DNA from: Tipula vernalis
Lineage: Eukaryota > Arthropoda > Insecta > Diptera > Tipulidae
DNA: 64,000 nt
Assembly (NCBI GenBank): GCA_958295665.1
Contig: OY282560.1
Location: forward strand, 142,530,091-142,594,090
Direction: 5' to 3'
The notes below the pieces were generated by a model that saw nothing but the letters and a program-made list of their open reading frames with translations, searched no databases and was not told the DNA's origin. The translations under genes and the position numbers were made by a program. Each line of letters starts with the position of its first letter. The first letter of the stretch is position 1. Below, piece by piece: positions 22,176 to 37,300 of this stretch.

Positions 22176-24630
22176 TTCATTTCGAAAATCACTTTTTTGG
22201 ACCCGGTGTTGTAGTCTACAGACAGACTAATCTCCAAAAATCTCAAGGTCGAAAATTTTACTTTAGTTTACTTACGTAAAATAAAGTAAAATCAATTATT
22301 AATCAACACAAAACTTAATCCGCGTGCTCCCGAATAGATAAAGCAGTCATCAGCATTCAAAAAATACATACAAACATTAAAACTTTCGTATTATTTTGTG
22401 TAAATTCTACACTTTCTTATTTACTTCCTGTTGTGTTTTTAACCCAAATCTAATTTTACTTTATAATTAAAAAAATCTCGATTTCAATATTTTCTTCTGT
22501 GTGTACACACAAGTCTATATTTTCTTTACTTTATTTAAATAACCTAAAACAAATAAACAAAACTAAAAGAAATGTATAAACATCTGTTTCGGTTTAAAAA
22601 TTGTGAACCACTTTAATTTAACAACAATCAAATATACTTCACAGTTTATCCCATAACCATCTGTCTGTATGTCGATTTTCTTTTATAAGCATACTGATTT
22701 ATATACAGTTTTAGTATTTCTAACTCTTTTTTTTTTTTTGGTCAATAACACTTAGTTTACAGATAACAAATATTATGTAAATACTTAATTCAAATCAAAT
22801 AGAGTTTTGTATTTTCAGCTTGTCCGTATATGTACATATATATAGACCTACAAGTAGAAAAATTTTAAAGTGTTCATTTTAGATATATTTCAATTTATGA
22901 ATTTTCCGGAATTTTAGTTTTTCTGATTTTTTTTTTCTCTAATGCCGGGTGAGACATGTTTCGGAAATGGAATATTTTTTTTTTTCCAAATCATTGATGA
23001 TCATTTTTCACCTTTTTTTTTATTCAGAATTTTTAGTTTTACTGCTAGTGGTGTTGTGTGTTGTTAAAAAAAAGCAAAATCGTGTTGACAGAAACAAAAA
23101 TTCTCCAAAATTTCCGGTTGTATTTATTTACCTGTTTTTTTATTTACTGAGTCCATTGAAGATAACAATCACACAATTAATAATCTCAATTCAGCCTCAT
23201 AAATGTTTATAAACTTGGGACGAAATAAACATGTCTATATTTTGTTACAGATGTACGTGTGTAACAATAATAAATCGAATATATTGTGTCAAATTGTACA
23301 ATGATTCTTGTAAGGTTTTCTTTTGACAATGATTTTCATGTGAAAGCAGCTTTTACAAAAGTTTCGTTTTTTTACTTGCTCTGTACATGAGTATTATTAT
23401 TACAATTAAATTCTGGAGCAAAGTCAAACCTAATTTTAACAATTCAACGATCAAAATCGTTTTATAAAAAGGAACAATTTCAAACATTTTTATTTTTTTC
23501 TGTCGCAATGAAAATTCCGAGGAAAGTATATTGTATAAAGTAGATAAATTTATATATTTTCATCATAAATTGAAAAAAAAAAAAAAAACGAAAAAAGTTT
23601 AATCTTCCAATCTCAGAGTTTTTCTTTGTTGTCGATTTTCTCGAAAATGGAAATGTTAGAAATACAATATTACAATAAAGGGGCACGACTCAAGCGCGCT
23701 AAATAAGAAAAAAAATGTAACATTACATCGATGTAAACGAAAACAACTGAAAAAATATAAATCTGGTGATTTATATTATAAATTCAGGTTTCGATGTCAT
23801 CGATAAACAAAAAAAAAAAAAAAAAAAAAAGTTTAAGAAAAATTGGAAAACATCAAATTTTCCCTTTCCTTAGTATTTAAATTAGGAAAAAGTTGACTTT
23901 AAATTTCTTTTGTAACGGTTTTTTTTTTTTGCTAACTTCCATTTGGGAAATCGTAAAAATAAAAAATTTTGATTCATTACAATATTTCTGTTTTTTTGCT
24001 AGCAACAAAGTTAAAAGTTAAATTTCGCAAAGTTCTCATTTCACTTTAAATAAATTTTATGAAAAATCAAAAAAGAAAGTGAAATTAAGAAATAAAACGA
24101 AAAGTTTTTTTTTACAAGAAATACGTTGATGTCGTCTTGTAGAAAATGTGGATTACTTTAGGTAAAGGTAAGTTTTACTTCTTCAAGCCTATGTGAACCG
24201 TAAAAAGTTAGAAGTTATAAATTTAGGTTAGAATTATATCACTGTGAATAATGAATATCGTCGGAAGAATATTAATTTGGTCGTACACCCATTTATCTAC
24301 GATAAATCTCGAGAAAATTGGCTTCTTTGTTTGAAGTGAAATAAAATTAAAAGTAGCCGATATAATATTACATTTTTCACTAATTTGTTTATTTTGTTCA
24401 ATTTTGTTGGCCTATTGGATTTGGAAAAGGTAAATGTTGTGACCATGGGTATAAAAAAAAAATGTTTGTTTCTTATCAATACACTTTTGTTTAGAAATTG
24501 TATATTTCTTTTAAAAAAAGTAAGTACCCTCACAGTTTTTGTGAGGCAACAAATTCTTGCCTTCATTTGAGTAAATAGTTATTGGTTTCAGTCCTTCATT
24601 CATTTTTTTTACAAAACCGTGTGTGATCAG
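22176..24630. other. AT-rich non-coding DNA with homopolymers
   Basis: No gene or retroelement motif recognised. Long A or T runs occur near 22730, 22975, 23572 and 23808 (about 22 A). Microsatellite and low-complexity sequence predominates. Confidence 0.5.
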
Positions 24631-24788
24631 CACTAGAACTACCGACGGGTCAAAATGACCGGTTACACATTTATTGAATTCAATTTTTGTAATTATTATG
24701 TTAATATCAAAATATTAACATAATAATTAAAAAAATTAAATTCAACAAATGTATAACCGATCATTTTGACCGGTCGGTAGTTCTAGTG
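24631..24788. mobile_element. 158-bp palindromic MITE, piggyBac-type end
   Basis: The whole element is one palindrome: CACTAGAACTACCGACGGG... at 24631 is mirrored to ...CGGTCGGTAGTTCTAGTG at 24788 with a centre near 24710. TTAA follows the right end (24789-24792), the piggyBac target; the left side reads TCAG, so the duplication is degraded or absent. It is non-coding and could fold into a ~75-bp hairpin. Confidence 0.75.
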
Positions 24789-24792
24789 TTAA

Positions 24793-25404
24793 ATAGTAAA
24801 AAGCGTATTTAGAGCAAATAAACTATTATTTACTTATTTTCAACAACTAAAATAGTAAACTATTGTTTAGTGGACTCCATATTGGTAAGTACTAAAAAAA
24901 ATTAATAATTTCTAAAATAGTACTTATTGGGGTAAATGCTCGATAATTTAGCAAATCGCAATTCGCAAGTCGAAAAATATGACAACTATATAAATTTAGA
25001 CCAAGCAAATTTGTTCAGCAAAATAACACGATAACCAAGATAATGAATACCATCGAACAAAATTAGCATGCAAACATTTTGTTTATTTCATTTGAAAGTT
25101 GCTTGCTGGCCAAACAACCGTGTACCGGCTTCAATATATATAATTTTGTTGATGGGGTACAATAATATTAGATAGAACAAAATGTCTTCATTTTCACAAT
25201 TAAAAATGCAATTATACCAAACATGTGAAGTTATCCCAGTTTTTCATCCCAGAAAAAATAAAAATGTTCATCAGGTAACACTATCTCATCCCATCCCAGT
25301 TGTTTTCTATACATATTAGAAATGTAAATAAAAAATAAAATGATGATTACATTTTTTCATCCCATCCCAGCTTTTTCTATATAGTGTATTTCGAATACAA
25401 AATA
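24793..25404. other. Spacer with short repeats before the satellite
   Basis: Contains scattered TAGTAAA words (24795-24860) and two copies of CATCCCATCCCAG followed by TTTTCTATA (about 25289 and 25358, ~70 bp apart). No coding sequence is recognised. Confidence 0.5.
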
Positions 25405-25619
25405 TTCAATATAAACTAATCATAATTTTAAGTTCTTTATTACCGAACTCATAAAAACTTAGTAGGCCGGAAATGATTCTTTACATTTTGAGTTGGTAAT
25501 AGTATAGACTAACTTTGGTGAAAATCTTAGATCAGCCGTATGGGTGCAATTTTCACAATCGGCCAACTTCCAAATGAGTTCATATAAAATAATCAAAATT
25601 TTAAATTCTTTATTACCGA

Positions 25620-27020
25620 TCTCATAAGAACTTAGTAGGCCGGAAATGATTCTTTATATTTTGAGTTGGTAATAGTATAGACTAACTTTGGTGAAAATCT
25701 TAGATCAGCCGTATGGGTGCAATTTTCACAATCGGCCAACTTCCAAATGAGTTCATATAAAATAATCAAAATTTTAAATTCTTTATTACCGATCTCATAA
25801 GAACTTAGTAGGCCGGAAATGATTCTTTATATTTTGAGTTGGTAATAGTATAGACTAACTTTGGTGAAAATCTTAGATCAGCCGTATGGGTGCAATTTTC
25901 ACAATCGGCCAACTTCCAAATGAGTTCATATAAAATAATCAAAATTTTAAATTCTTTATTACAGATCTCATAAGAACTTAGTAGGCCGGAAATGATTCTT
26001 TACATTTTGTGTTGGTAATAGTATAGACTAACTTTGGTGAAAATCTTAGATCAGCCGTATGGGTGCAATTTTCACAATCGGCCAACTTCCAAATGAGTTC
26101 ATATAAAATAATCAAAATTTTAAATTCTTTATTACCGATCTCATAAGAACTTAGTAGGCCGGAAATGATTCTTTATATTTTGAGTTGGTAATAGTATAGA
26201 CTAACTTTGGTGAAAGTCTAAAATCAGCCGTATGGGTGCAATTTTCACAATCGGCCAACTTCCAAATGAGTTCATATAAAATAATCAAAATTTTAAATTC
26301 TTTATTACCGATCTCATAAGAACTTAGTAGGCCGGAAATGATTCTTTATATTTTGAGTTGGTAATAGTATAGACTAACTTTGGTGAAAATCTTAGATCAG
26401 CCGTATGGGTGCAATTTTCACAATCGGCCAACTTCCAAATGAGTTCATATAAAATAATCAAAATTTTAAATTCTTTATTACCGATCTCATAAGAACTTAG
26501 TAGGCCGGAAATGATTCTTTATATTTTGAGTTGGTAATAGTATAGACTAACTTTGGTGAAAATCTTAGATCAGCCGTATGGGTGCAATTTTCACAATCGG
26601 CCAACTTCCAAATGAGTTCATATAAAATAATCAAAATTTTAAATTCTTTATTACAGATCTCATAAGAACTTAGTAGGCCGGAAATGATTCTTTACATTTT
26701 GTGTTGGTAATAGTATAGACTAACTTTGGTGAAAATCTTAGATCAGCCGTATGGGTGCAATTTTCACAATCGGCCAACTTCCAAATGAGTTCATATAAAA
26801 TAATCAAAATTTTAAATTCTTTATTACCGATCTCATAAGAACTTAGTAGGCCGGAAATGATTCTTTATATTTTGAGTTGGTAATAGTATAGACTAACTTT
26901 GGTGAAAGTCTAAAATCAGCCGTATGGGTGCAATTTTCACAATCGGCCAACTTCCAAATGAGTTCATATAAAATAATCAAAATTTTAAATTCTTTATTAC
27001 CGATCTCATAAGAACTTAGT
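25620..27020 (+). repeat. 4-monomer (692-bp) higher-order unit, two copies
   Basis: Private variants recur 692 bp apart: TTACAGATCT at 25959 and 26651, each followed by TTTTGTGTTGG, and GAAAGTCTAAAATCAG at about 26213 and 26905. Four 173-bp monomers therefore form a duplicated unit at the left of the array. Confidence 0.85.
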
Positions 27021-28389
27021 AGGCCGGAAATGATTCTTTATATTTTGAGTTGGTAATAGTATAGACTAACTTTGGTGAAAATCTTAGATCAGCCGTATGG
27101 GTGCAATTTTCACAATCGGCCAACTTCCAAATGAGTTTATATAAAATAATCAAAATTTTAAATTCTTTATTACCGATCTCATAAGAACTTAGTAGGCCGG
27201 AAATGATTCTTTATATTTTGAGTTGGTAATAGTATAGACTAACTTTGGTGAAAATCTTAGATCAGCCGTATGGGTGCAATTTTCACAATCGGCCAACTTC
27301 CAAATGAGTTCATATAAAATAATCAAAATTTTAAATTCTTTATTACCGATCTCATAAGAACTTAGTAGGCCGGAAATGATTCTTTATATTTTGAGTTGGT
27401 AATAGTATAGACTAACTTTGGTGAAAATCTTAGATCAGCCGTATGGGTGCAATTTTCACAATCGGCCAACTTCCAAATGAGTTCATATAAAATAATCAAA
27501 ATTTTAAATTTTTTATTACCGATCTCATAAGAACTTAGTAGGTCGGAAATGATTCTTTACAATTTAAGTTGGTAATAGTATAGACTAACTTTGGTGAAAA
27601 TCTTAGATCAGCCGTATGGGTGCAATTTCCACAATCGGCCAACTTCCAAATGGGTTCATATAAAATAATCAAAATTTTAAATTCTTTAATACCGATCTCA
27701 TAAGAACTTAGTAGGCCGGAAATGATTCTTTATATTTTAATTAGTAATAGTATAGACTAACTTTGGTGAAAATCTTAGATCAGCCGTATGGGTGCAATTT
27801 CCACAATCGGCCAACTTCCAAATGGGTTCATATAAAATAATCAAAATTTTAAATTCTTTATTACCGATCTCATAAGAACTTAGTAGGCCGGAAATGATTC
27901 TTTATATTTTGAGTTGGTAATAGTATAGACTAAGTTTGGTGCAAATCTAAGATCAGCCGTATGGGTGCAATTTTCACAATCGGCCAACTTCCAAATGAGT
28001 TCATATAAAATAATCAAAATTTTAAATTCTTTATTACCGATCTCATAAGAACTTAGTAGGCCGGAAATGATTCTTTATATTTTGAGTTGGTAAAGTATAG
28101 ACTAACTTTGGTGAAAATCTTAGATCAGCCGTATGGGTGCAATTTTCACAATCGGCCAACTTCCAAATGAGTTCATATAAAATAATCAAAATTTTAAATT
28201 CTTTATTACCGATCTCATAAGAACTTAGTAGGTCGGAAATGATTCTTTACAATTTAAGTTGGTAATAGTATAGACTAACTTTGGTGAAAATCTTAGATCA
28301 GCCGTATGGGTGCAATTTTCACAATCGGCCAACTTCCAAATGAGTTCATATAAAATAATCAAAATTTTAAATTCTTTAATACCGATCTC

Positions 28390-31300
28390 ATAAGAACTTA
28401 GTAGGCCGGAAATGATTCTTTATATTTTAATTAGTAATAGTATAGACTAACTTTGGTGAAAATCTTAGATCAGCCGTATGGGTGCAATTTCCACAATCGG
28501 CCAACTTCCAAATGGGTTCATATAAAATAATCAAAATTTTAAATTCTTTATTACCGATCTCATAAGAACTTAGTAGGCCGGAAATGATTCTTTATATTTT
28601 GAGTTGGTAATAGTATAGACTAACTTTGATGCAAATCTTAGATCAGCCGTATGGGTGCAATTTTCACAATCGGCCAACTTCCAAATGAGTTCATATAAAA
28701 TAATCAAAATTTTAAATTCTTTATTACCGATCTCATAAGAACTTAGTAGGTCGGAAATAATTAGTAGTATAGACTAACTTTGATGAAAATCTTAGATCAG
28801 CCGTATGGGTGCAATTTCCACAATCGGCCAACTTCCAAATGGGTTCATATAAAATAAACAAAATTTTAAATTCTTTATTACCGATCTCATAAGAACTTAG
28901 TAGGCCGGAAATGATTCTTTATATTTTGAGTTGGTAATAGTATAGACTAACTTTGGTGAAAATCTTAGATCAGCCGTATGGGTGCAATTTTCACAATCGG
29001 CCAACTTCCAAATGAGTTCATATAAAATAATCAAAATTTTAAATTCTTTAATACCGATCTCATAAGAACTTAGTAGGCCGGAAATGATTCTTTACAATTT
29101 TAATTAGTAATAGTATAGACTAACTTTGGTGAAAATCTTAGATCAGCCGTATGGGTGCAATTTCCACAATCGGCCAACTTCCAAATGGGTTCATATAAAA
29201 TAATCAAAATTTTAAATTCTTTATTACCGATCTCATAAGAACTTAGTACGCCGGAAATGATTCTTTATATTTTGAGTTGGTAATAGTATAGACTAAGTTT
29301 GGTGCAAATCTAAGATCAGCCGTATGGGTGCAATTTTCACAATCGGCCAACTTCCAAATGAGTTCATATAAAATAATCAAAATTTTAAATTCTTTATTAC
29401 CGATCTCATAAGAACTTAGTAGGCCGGAAATGATTCTTTATATTTTGAGTTGGTAATAGTATAGACTAACTTTTGTGAAAATCTTAGATCAGCCGTATGG
29501 GTACAATTTTCACAATCGGCCAACTTCCAAATGAGTTCATATAAAATAATCAAAATTTTAAATTCTTTATTACCGATCTCATAAGAACTCAGTAGGCCGG
29601 AAATGATTCTTTACAATTTAAGTTGGTAATAGTATAGACTAACTTTGGTGAAAATCTTAGATCAGCCGTATGGGTGCAATTTTCAAAATCGGCCAACTTC
29701 CAAATGAGTTCATATAAAATAATCAAAATTTTAAATTCTTTAATACCGATCTCATAAGAACTTAGTAGGCCGGAAATGATTCTTTATATTTTAATTAGTA
29801 ATAGTATAGACTAACTTTGGTGAAAATCTTAGATCAGCCGTATGGGTGCAATTTTCACAATCGGCCAACTTCCAAATGAGTTCATATAAAATAATCAAAA
29901 TTTTAAATTCTTTAATACCGATCTCATAAGAACTTAGTAGGCCGGAAATGATTCTTTACAATTTTAATTAGTAATAGTATAGACTAACTTTGGTGAAAAT
30001 CTTAGATCAGCCGTATGGGTGCAATTTCCACAATCGGCCAACTTCCAAATGGGTTCATATAAAATAATCAAAATTTTAAATTCTTTATTACCGATCTCAT
30101 AAGAACTTAGTACGCCGGAAATGATTCTTTATATTTTGAGTTGGTAATAGTATAGACTAAGTTTGGTGCAAATCTAAGATCAGCCGTATGGGTGCAATTT
30201 TCACAATCGGCCAACTTCCAAATGAGTTCATATAAAATAATCAAAATTTTAAATTCTTTATTACCGATCTCATAAGAACTTAGTAGGCCGGAAATGATTC
30301 TTTATATTTTGAGTTGGTAATAGTATAGACTAACTTTTGTGAAAATCTTAGATCAGCCGTATGGGTGCAATTTTCACAATCGGCCAACTTCCAAATGAGT
30401 TCATATAAAATAATCAAAATTTTAAATTCTTTATTACCGATCTCATAAGAACTCAGTAGGCCGGAAATGATTCTTTACAATTTAAGTTGGTAATAGTATA
30501 GACTAACTTTGGTGAAAATCTTAGATCAGCCGTATGGGTGCAATTTTCAAAATCGGCCAACTTCCAAATGAGTTCATATAAAATAATCAAAATTTTAAAT
30601 TCTTTAATACCGATCTCATAAGAACTTAGTAGGCCGGAAATGATTCTTTATATTTTAATTAGTAATAGTATAGACTAACTTTGGTGAAAATCTTAGATCA
30701 GCCGTATGGGTGCAATTTTCACAATCGGCCAACTTCCAAATGAGTTCATATAAAATAATCAAAATTTTAAATTCTTTATTACCGATCTCATAAGAACTTA
30801 GTAGGTCGGAAATAATTAGTAGTATAGACTAACTTTGATGAAAATCTTAGATCAGCCGTATGGGTGCAATTTCCACAATCGGCCAACTTCCAAATGGGTT
30901 CATATAAAATAATCAAAATTTTAAATTCTTTATTACCGATCTCATAAGAACTTAGTAGGCCGGAAATGATTCTTTATATTTTGAGTTGGTAATAGTATAG
31001 ACTAACTTTGGTGAAAATCTTAGATCAGCCGTATGGGTGCAATTTTCACAATCGGCCAACTTCCAAATGAGTTCATATAAAATAATCAAAATTTTAAATT
31101 CTTTAATACCAATCTCATAAGAACTTAGTAGGCCGGAAATGATTCTTTACAATTTTAATTAGTAATAGTATAGACTAACTTTGGTGAAAATCTTAGATCA
31201 GCCGTATGGGTGCAATTTCCACAATCGGCCAACTTCCAAATGGGTTCATATAAAATAATCAAAATTTTAAATTTTTTATTACCGATCTCATAAGAACTTA

Positions 31301-34300
31301 GTAGGCCGGAAATGATTCTTTATATTTTGAGTTGGTAATAGTATAGACTAAGTTTGGTGCAAATCTAAGATCAGCCGTATGGGTGCAATTTTCACAATCG
31401 GCCAACTTCCAAATGAGTTCATATAAAATAATCAAAATTTTAAATTCTTTATTACCGATCTCATAAGAACTTAGTAGGCCGGAAATGATTCTTTATATTT
31501 TGAGTTGGTAATAGTATAGACTAACTTTTGTGAAAATCTTAGATCAGCCGTATGGGTGCAATTTTCACAATCGGCCAACTTCCAAATGAGTTCATATAAA
31601 ATAATCAAAATTTTAAATTCTTTATTACCGATCTCATAAGAACTCAGTAGGCCGGAAATGATTCTTTACAATTTAAGTTGGTAATAGTATAGACTAACTT
31701 TGGTGAAAATCTTAGATCAGCCGTATGGGTGCAATTTTCAAAATCGGCCAACTTCCAAATGAGTTCATATAAAATAATCAAAATTTTAAATTCTTTAATA
31801 CCGATCTCATAAGAACTTAGTAGGCCGGAAATGATTCTTTATATTTTAATTAGTAATAGTATAGACTAACTTTGGTGAAAATCTTAGATCAGCCGTATGG
31901 GTGCAATTTTCACAATCGGCCAACTTCCAAATGAGTTCATATAAAATAATCAAAATTTTAAATTCTTTATTACCGATCTCATAAGAACTTAGTAGGTCGG
32001 AAATAATTAGTAGTATAGACTAACTTTGATGAAAATCTTAGATCAGCCGTATGGGTGCAATTTCCACAATCGGCCAACTTCCAAATGGGTTCATATAAAA
32101 TAATCAAAATTTTAAATTCTTTATTACCGATCTCATAAGAACTTAGTAGGCCGGAAATGATTCTTTATATTTTGAGTTGGTAATAGTATAGACTAACTTT
32201 GGTGAAAATCTTAGATCAGCCGTATGGGTGCAATTTTCACAATCGGCCAACTTCCAAATGAGTTCATATAAAATAATCAAAATTTTAAATTCTTTAATAC
32301 CGATCTCATAAGAACTTAGTAGGCCGGAAATGATTCTTTACAATTTTAATTAGTAATAGTATAGACTAACTTTGGTGAAAATCTTAGATCAGCCGTATGG
32401 GTGCAATTTCCACAATCGGCCAACTTCCAAATGGGTTCATATAAAATAATCAAAATTTTAAATTCTTTATTACCGATCTCATAAGAACTTAGTACGCCGG
32501 AAATGATTCTTTATATTTTGAGTTGGTAATAGTATAGACTAAGTTTGGTGCAAATCTAAGATCAGCCGTATGGGTGCAATTTTCACAATCGGCCAACTTC
32601 CAAATGAGTTCATATAAAATAATCAAAATTTTAAATTCTTTATTACCGATCTCATAAGAACTTAGTAGGCCGGAAATGATTCTTTATATTTTGAGTTGGT
32701 AATAGTATAGACTAACTTTTGTGAAAATCTTAGATCAGCCGTATGGGTGCAATTTTCACAATCGGCCAACTTCCAAATGAGTTCATATAAAATAATCAAA
32801 ATTTTAAATTCTTTATTACCTATCTCATAAGAACTCAGTAGGCCGGAAATGATTCTTTACAATTTAAGTTGGTAATAGTATAGACTAACTTTGGTGAAAA
32901 TCTTAGATCAGCCGTATGGGTGCAATTTTCAAAATCGGCCAACTTCCAAATGAGTTCATATAAAATAATCAAAATTTTAAATTCTTTAATACCGATCTCA
33001 TAAGAACTTAGTAGGCCGGAAATGATTCTTTATATTTTAATTAGTAATAGTATAGACTAACTTTGGTGAAAATCTTAGATCAGCCGTATGGGTGCAATTT
33101 CCACAATCGGCCAACTTCCAAATGGGTTCATATAAAATAATCAAAATTTTAAATTCTTTATTACCGATCTCATAAGAACTTAGTAGGCCGGAAATGATTC
33201 TTTATATTTTGAGTTGGTAATAGTATAGACTAACTTTGATGCAAATCTTAGATCAGCCGTATGGGTGCAATTTTCACAATCGGCCAACTTCCAAATGAGT
33301 TCATATAAAATAATCAAAATTTTAAATTCTTTATTACCGATCTCATAAGAACTTAGTAGGTCGGAAATAATTAGTAGTATAGACTAACTTTGATGAAAAT
33401 CTTAGATCAGCCGTATGGGTGCAATTTCCACAATCGGCCAACTTCCAAATGGGTTCATATAAAATAAACAAAATTTTAAATTCTTTATTACCGATCTCAT
33501 AAGAACTTAGTAGGCCGGAAATGATTCTTTATATTTTGAGTTGGTAATAGTATAGACTAACTTTGGTGAAAATCTTAGATCAGCCGTATGGGTGCAATTT
33601 TCACAATCGGCCAACTTCCAAATGAGTTCATATAAAATAATCAAAATTTTAAATTCTTTAATACCGATCTCATAAGAACTTAGTAGGCCGGAAATGATTC
33701 TTTACAATTTTAATTAGTAATAGTATAGACTAACTTTGGTGAAAATCTTAGATCAGCCGTATGGGTGCAATTTCCACAATCGGCCAACTTCCAAATGGGT
33801 TCATATAAAATAATCAAAATTTTAAATTCTTTATTACCGATCTCATAAGAACTTAGTACGCCGGAAATGATTCTTTATATTTTGAGTTGGTAATAGTATA
33901 GACTAAGTTTGGTGCAAATCTAAGATCAGCCGTATGGGTGCAATTTTCACAATCGGCCAACTTCCAAATGAGTTCATATAAAATAATCAAAATTTTAAAT
34001 TCTTTATTACCGATCTCATAAGAACTTAGTAGGCCGGAAATGATTCTTTATATTTTGAGTTGGTAATAGTATAGACTAACTTTTGTGAAAATCTTAGATC
34101 AGCCGTATGGGTACAATTTTCACAATCGGCCAACTTCCAAATGAGTTCATATAAAATAATCAAAATTTTAAATTCTTTATTACCGATCTCATAAGAACTC
34201 AGTAGGCCGGAAATGATTCTTTACAATTTAAGTTGGTAATAGTATAGACTAACTTTGGTGAAAATCTTAGATCAGCCGTATGGGTGCAATTTTCAAAATC

Positions 34301-37300
34301 GGCCAACTTCCAAATGAGTTCATATAAAATAATCAAAATTTTAAATTCTTTAATACCGATCTCATAAGAACTTAGTAGGCCGGAAATGATTCTTTATATT
34401 TTAATTAGTAATAGTATAGACTAACTTTGGTGAAAATCTTAGATCAGCCGTATGGGTGCAATTTTCACAATCGGCCAACTTCCAAATGAGTTCATATAAA
34501 ATAATCAAAATTTTAAATTCTTTAATACCGATCTCATAAGAACTTAGTAGGCCGGAAATGATTCTTTACAATTTTAATTAGTAATAGTATAGACTAACTT
34601 TGGTGAAAATCTTAGATCAGCCGTATGGGTGCAATTTCCACAATCGGCCAACTTCCAAATGGGTTCATATAAAATAATCAAAATTTTAAATTCTTTATTA
34701 CCGATCTCATAAGAACTTAGTACGCCGGAAATGATTCTTTATATTTTGAGTTGGTAATAGTATAGACTAAGTTTGGTGCAAATCTAAGATCAGCCGTATG
34801 GGTGCAATTTTCACAATCGGCCAACTTCCAAATGAGTTCATATAAAATAATCAAAATTTTAAATTCTTTATTACCGATCTCATAAGAACTTAGTAGGCCG
34901 GAAATGATTCTTTATATTTTGAGTTGGTAATAGTATAGACTAACTTTTGTGAAAATCTTAGATCAGCCGTATGGGTGCAATTTTCACAATCGGCCAACTT
35001 CCAAATGAGTTCATATAAAATAATCAAAATTTTAAATTCTTTATTACCGATCTCATAAGAACTCAGTAGGCCGGAAATGATTCTTTACAATTTAAGTTGG
35101 TAATAGTATAGACTAACTTTGGTGAAAATCTTAGATCAGCCGTATGGGTGCAATTTTCAAAATCGGCCAACTTCCAAATGAGTTCATATAAAATAATCAA
35201 AATTTTAAATTCTTTAATACCGATCTCATAAGAACTTAGTAGGCCGGAAATGATTCTTTATATTTTAATTAGTAATAGTATAGACTAACTTTGGTGAAAA
35301 TCTTAGATCAGCCGTATGGGTGCAATTTTCACAATCGGCTAACTTCCAAATGAGTTCATATAAAATAATCAAAATTTTAAATTCTTTATTACCGATCTCA
35401 TAAGAACTTAGTAGGTCGGAAATAATTAGTAGTATAGACTAACTTTGATGAAAATCTTAGATCAGCCGTATGGGTGCAATTTCCACAATCGGCCAACTTC
35501 CAAATGGGTTCATATAAAATAATCAAAATTTTAAATTCTTTATTACCGATCTCATAAGAACTTAGTAGGCCGGAAATGATTCTTTATATTTTGAGTTGGT
35601 AATAGTATAGACTAACTTTGGTGAAAATCTTAGATCAGCCGTATGGGTGCAATTTTCACAATCGGCCAACTTCCAAATGAGTTCATATAAAATAATCAAA
35701 ATTTTAAATTCTTTAATACCGATCTCATAAGAACTTAGTAGGCCGGAAATGATTCTTTACAATTTTAATTAGTAATAGTATAGACTAACTTTGGTGAAAA
35801 TCTTAGATCAGCCGTATGGGTGCAATTTCCACAATCGGCCAACTTCCAAATGGGTTCATATAAAATAATCAAAATTTTAAATTTTTTATTACCGATCTCA
35901 TAAGAACTTAGTAGGCCGGAAATGATTCTTTATATTTTGAGTTGGTAATAGTATAGACTAAGTTTGGTGCAAATCTAAGATCAGCCGTATGGGTGCAATT
36001 TTCACAATCGGCCAACTTCCAAATGAGTTCATATAAAATAATCAAAATTTTAAATTCTTTATTACCGATCTCATAAGAACTTAGTAGGCCGGAAATGATT
36101 CTTTATATTTTGAGTTGGTAATAGTATAGACTAACTTTTGTGAAAATCTTAGATCAGCCGTATGGGTGCAATTTTCACAATCGGCCAACTTCCAAATGAG
36201 TTCATATAAAATAATCAAAATTTTAAATTCTTTATTACCGATCTCATAAGAACTCAGTAGGCCGGAAATGATTCTTTACAATTTAAGTTGGTAATAGTAT
36301 AGACTAACTTTGGTGAAAATCTTAGATCAGCCGTATGGGTGCAATTTTCAAAATCGGCCAACTTCCAAATGAGTTCATATAAAATAATCAAAATTTTAAA
36401 TTCTTTAATACCGATCTCATAAGAACTTAGTAGGCCGGAAATGATTCTTTATATTTTAATTAGTAATAGTATAGACTAACTTTGGTGAAAATCTTAGATC
36501 AGCCGTATGGGTGCAATTTTCACAATCGGCCAACTTCCAAATGAGTTCATATAAAATAATCAAAATTTTAAATTCTTTATTACCGATCTCATAAGAACTT
36601 AGTAGGTCGGAAATAATTAGTAGTATAGACTAACTTTGATGAAAATCTTAGATCAGCCGTATGGGTGCAATTTCCACAATCGGCCAACTTCCAAATGGGT
36701 TCATATAAAATAATCAAAATTTTAAATTCTTTATTACCGATCTCATAAGAACTTAGTAGGCCGGAAATGATTCTTTATATTTTGAGTTGGTAATAGTATA
36801 GACTAACTTTGGTGAAAATCTTAGATCAGCCGTATGGGTGCAATTTTCACAATCGGCCAACTTCCAAATGAGTTCATATAAAATAATCAAAATTTTAAAT
36901 TCTTTAATACCGATCTCATAAGAACTTAGTAGGCCGGAAATGATTCTTTACAATTTTAATTAGTAATAGTATAGACTAACTTTGGTGAAAATCTTAGATC
37001 AGCCGTATGGGTGCAATTTCCACAATCGGCCAACTTCCAAATGGGTTCATATAAAATAATCAAAATTTTAAATTCTTTATTACCGATCTCATAAGAACTT
37101 AGTACGCCGGAAATGATTCTTTATATTTTGAGTTGGTAATAGTATAGACTAAGTTTGGTGCAAATCTAAGATCAGCCGTATGGGTGCAATTTTCACAATC
37201 GGCCAACTTCCAAATGAGTTCATATAAAATAATCAAAATTTTAAATTCTTTATTACCGATCTCATAAGAACTTAGTAGGCCGGAAATGATTCTTTATATT

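Noticed and set aside
24160..24180. TTTAG|GTAAAGGTAAGT as splice sites
   Set aside because: No pyrimidine tract or coding exon nearby; treated as chance.
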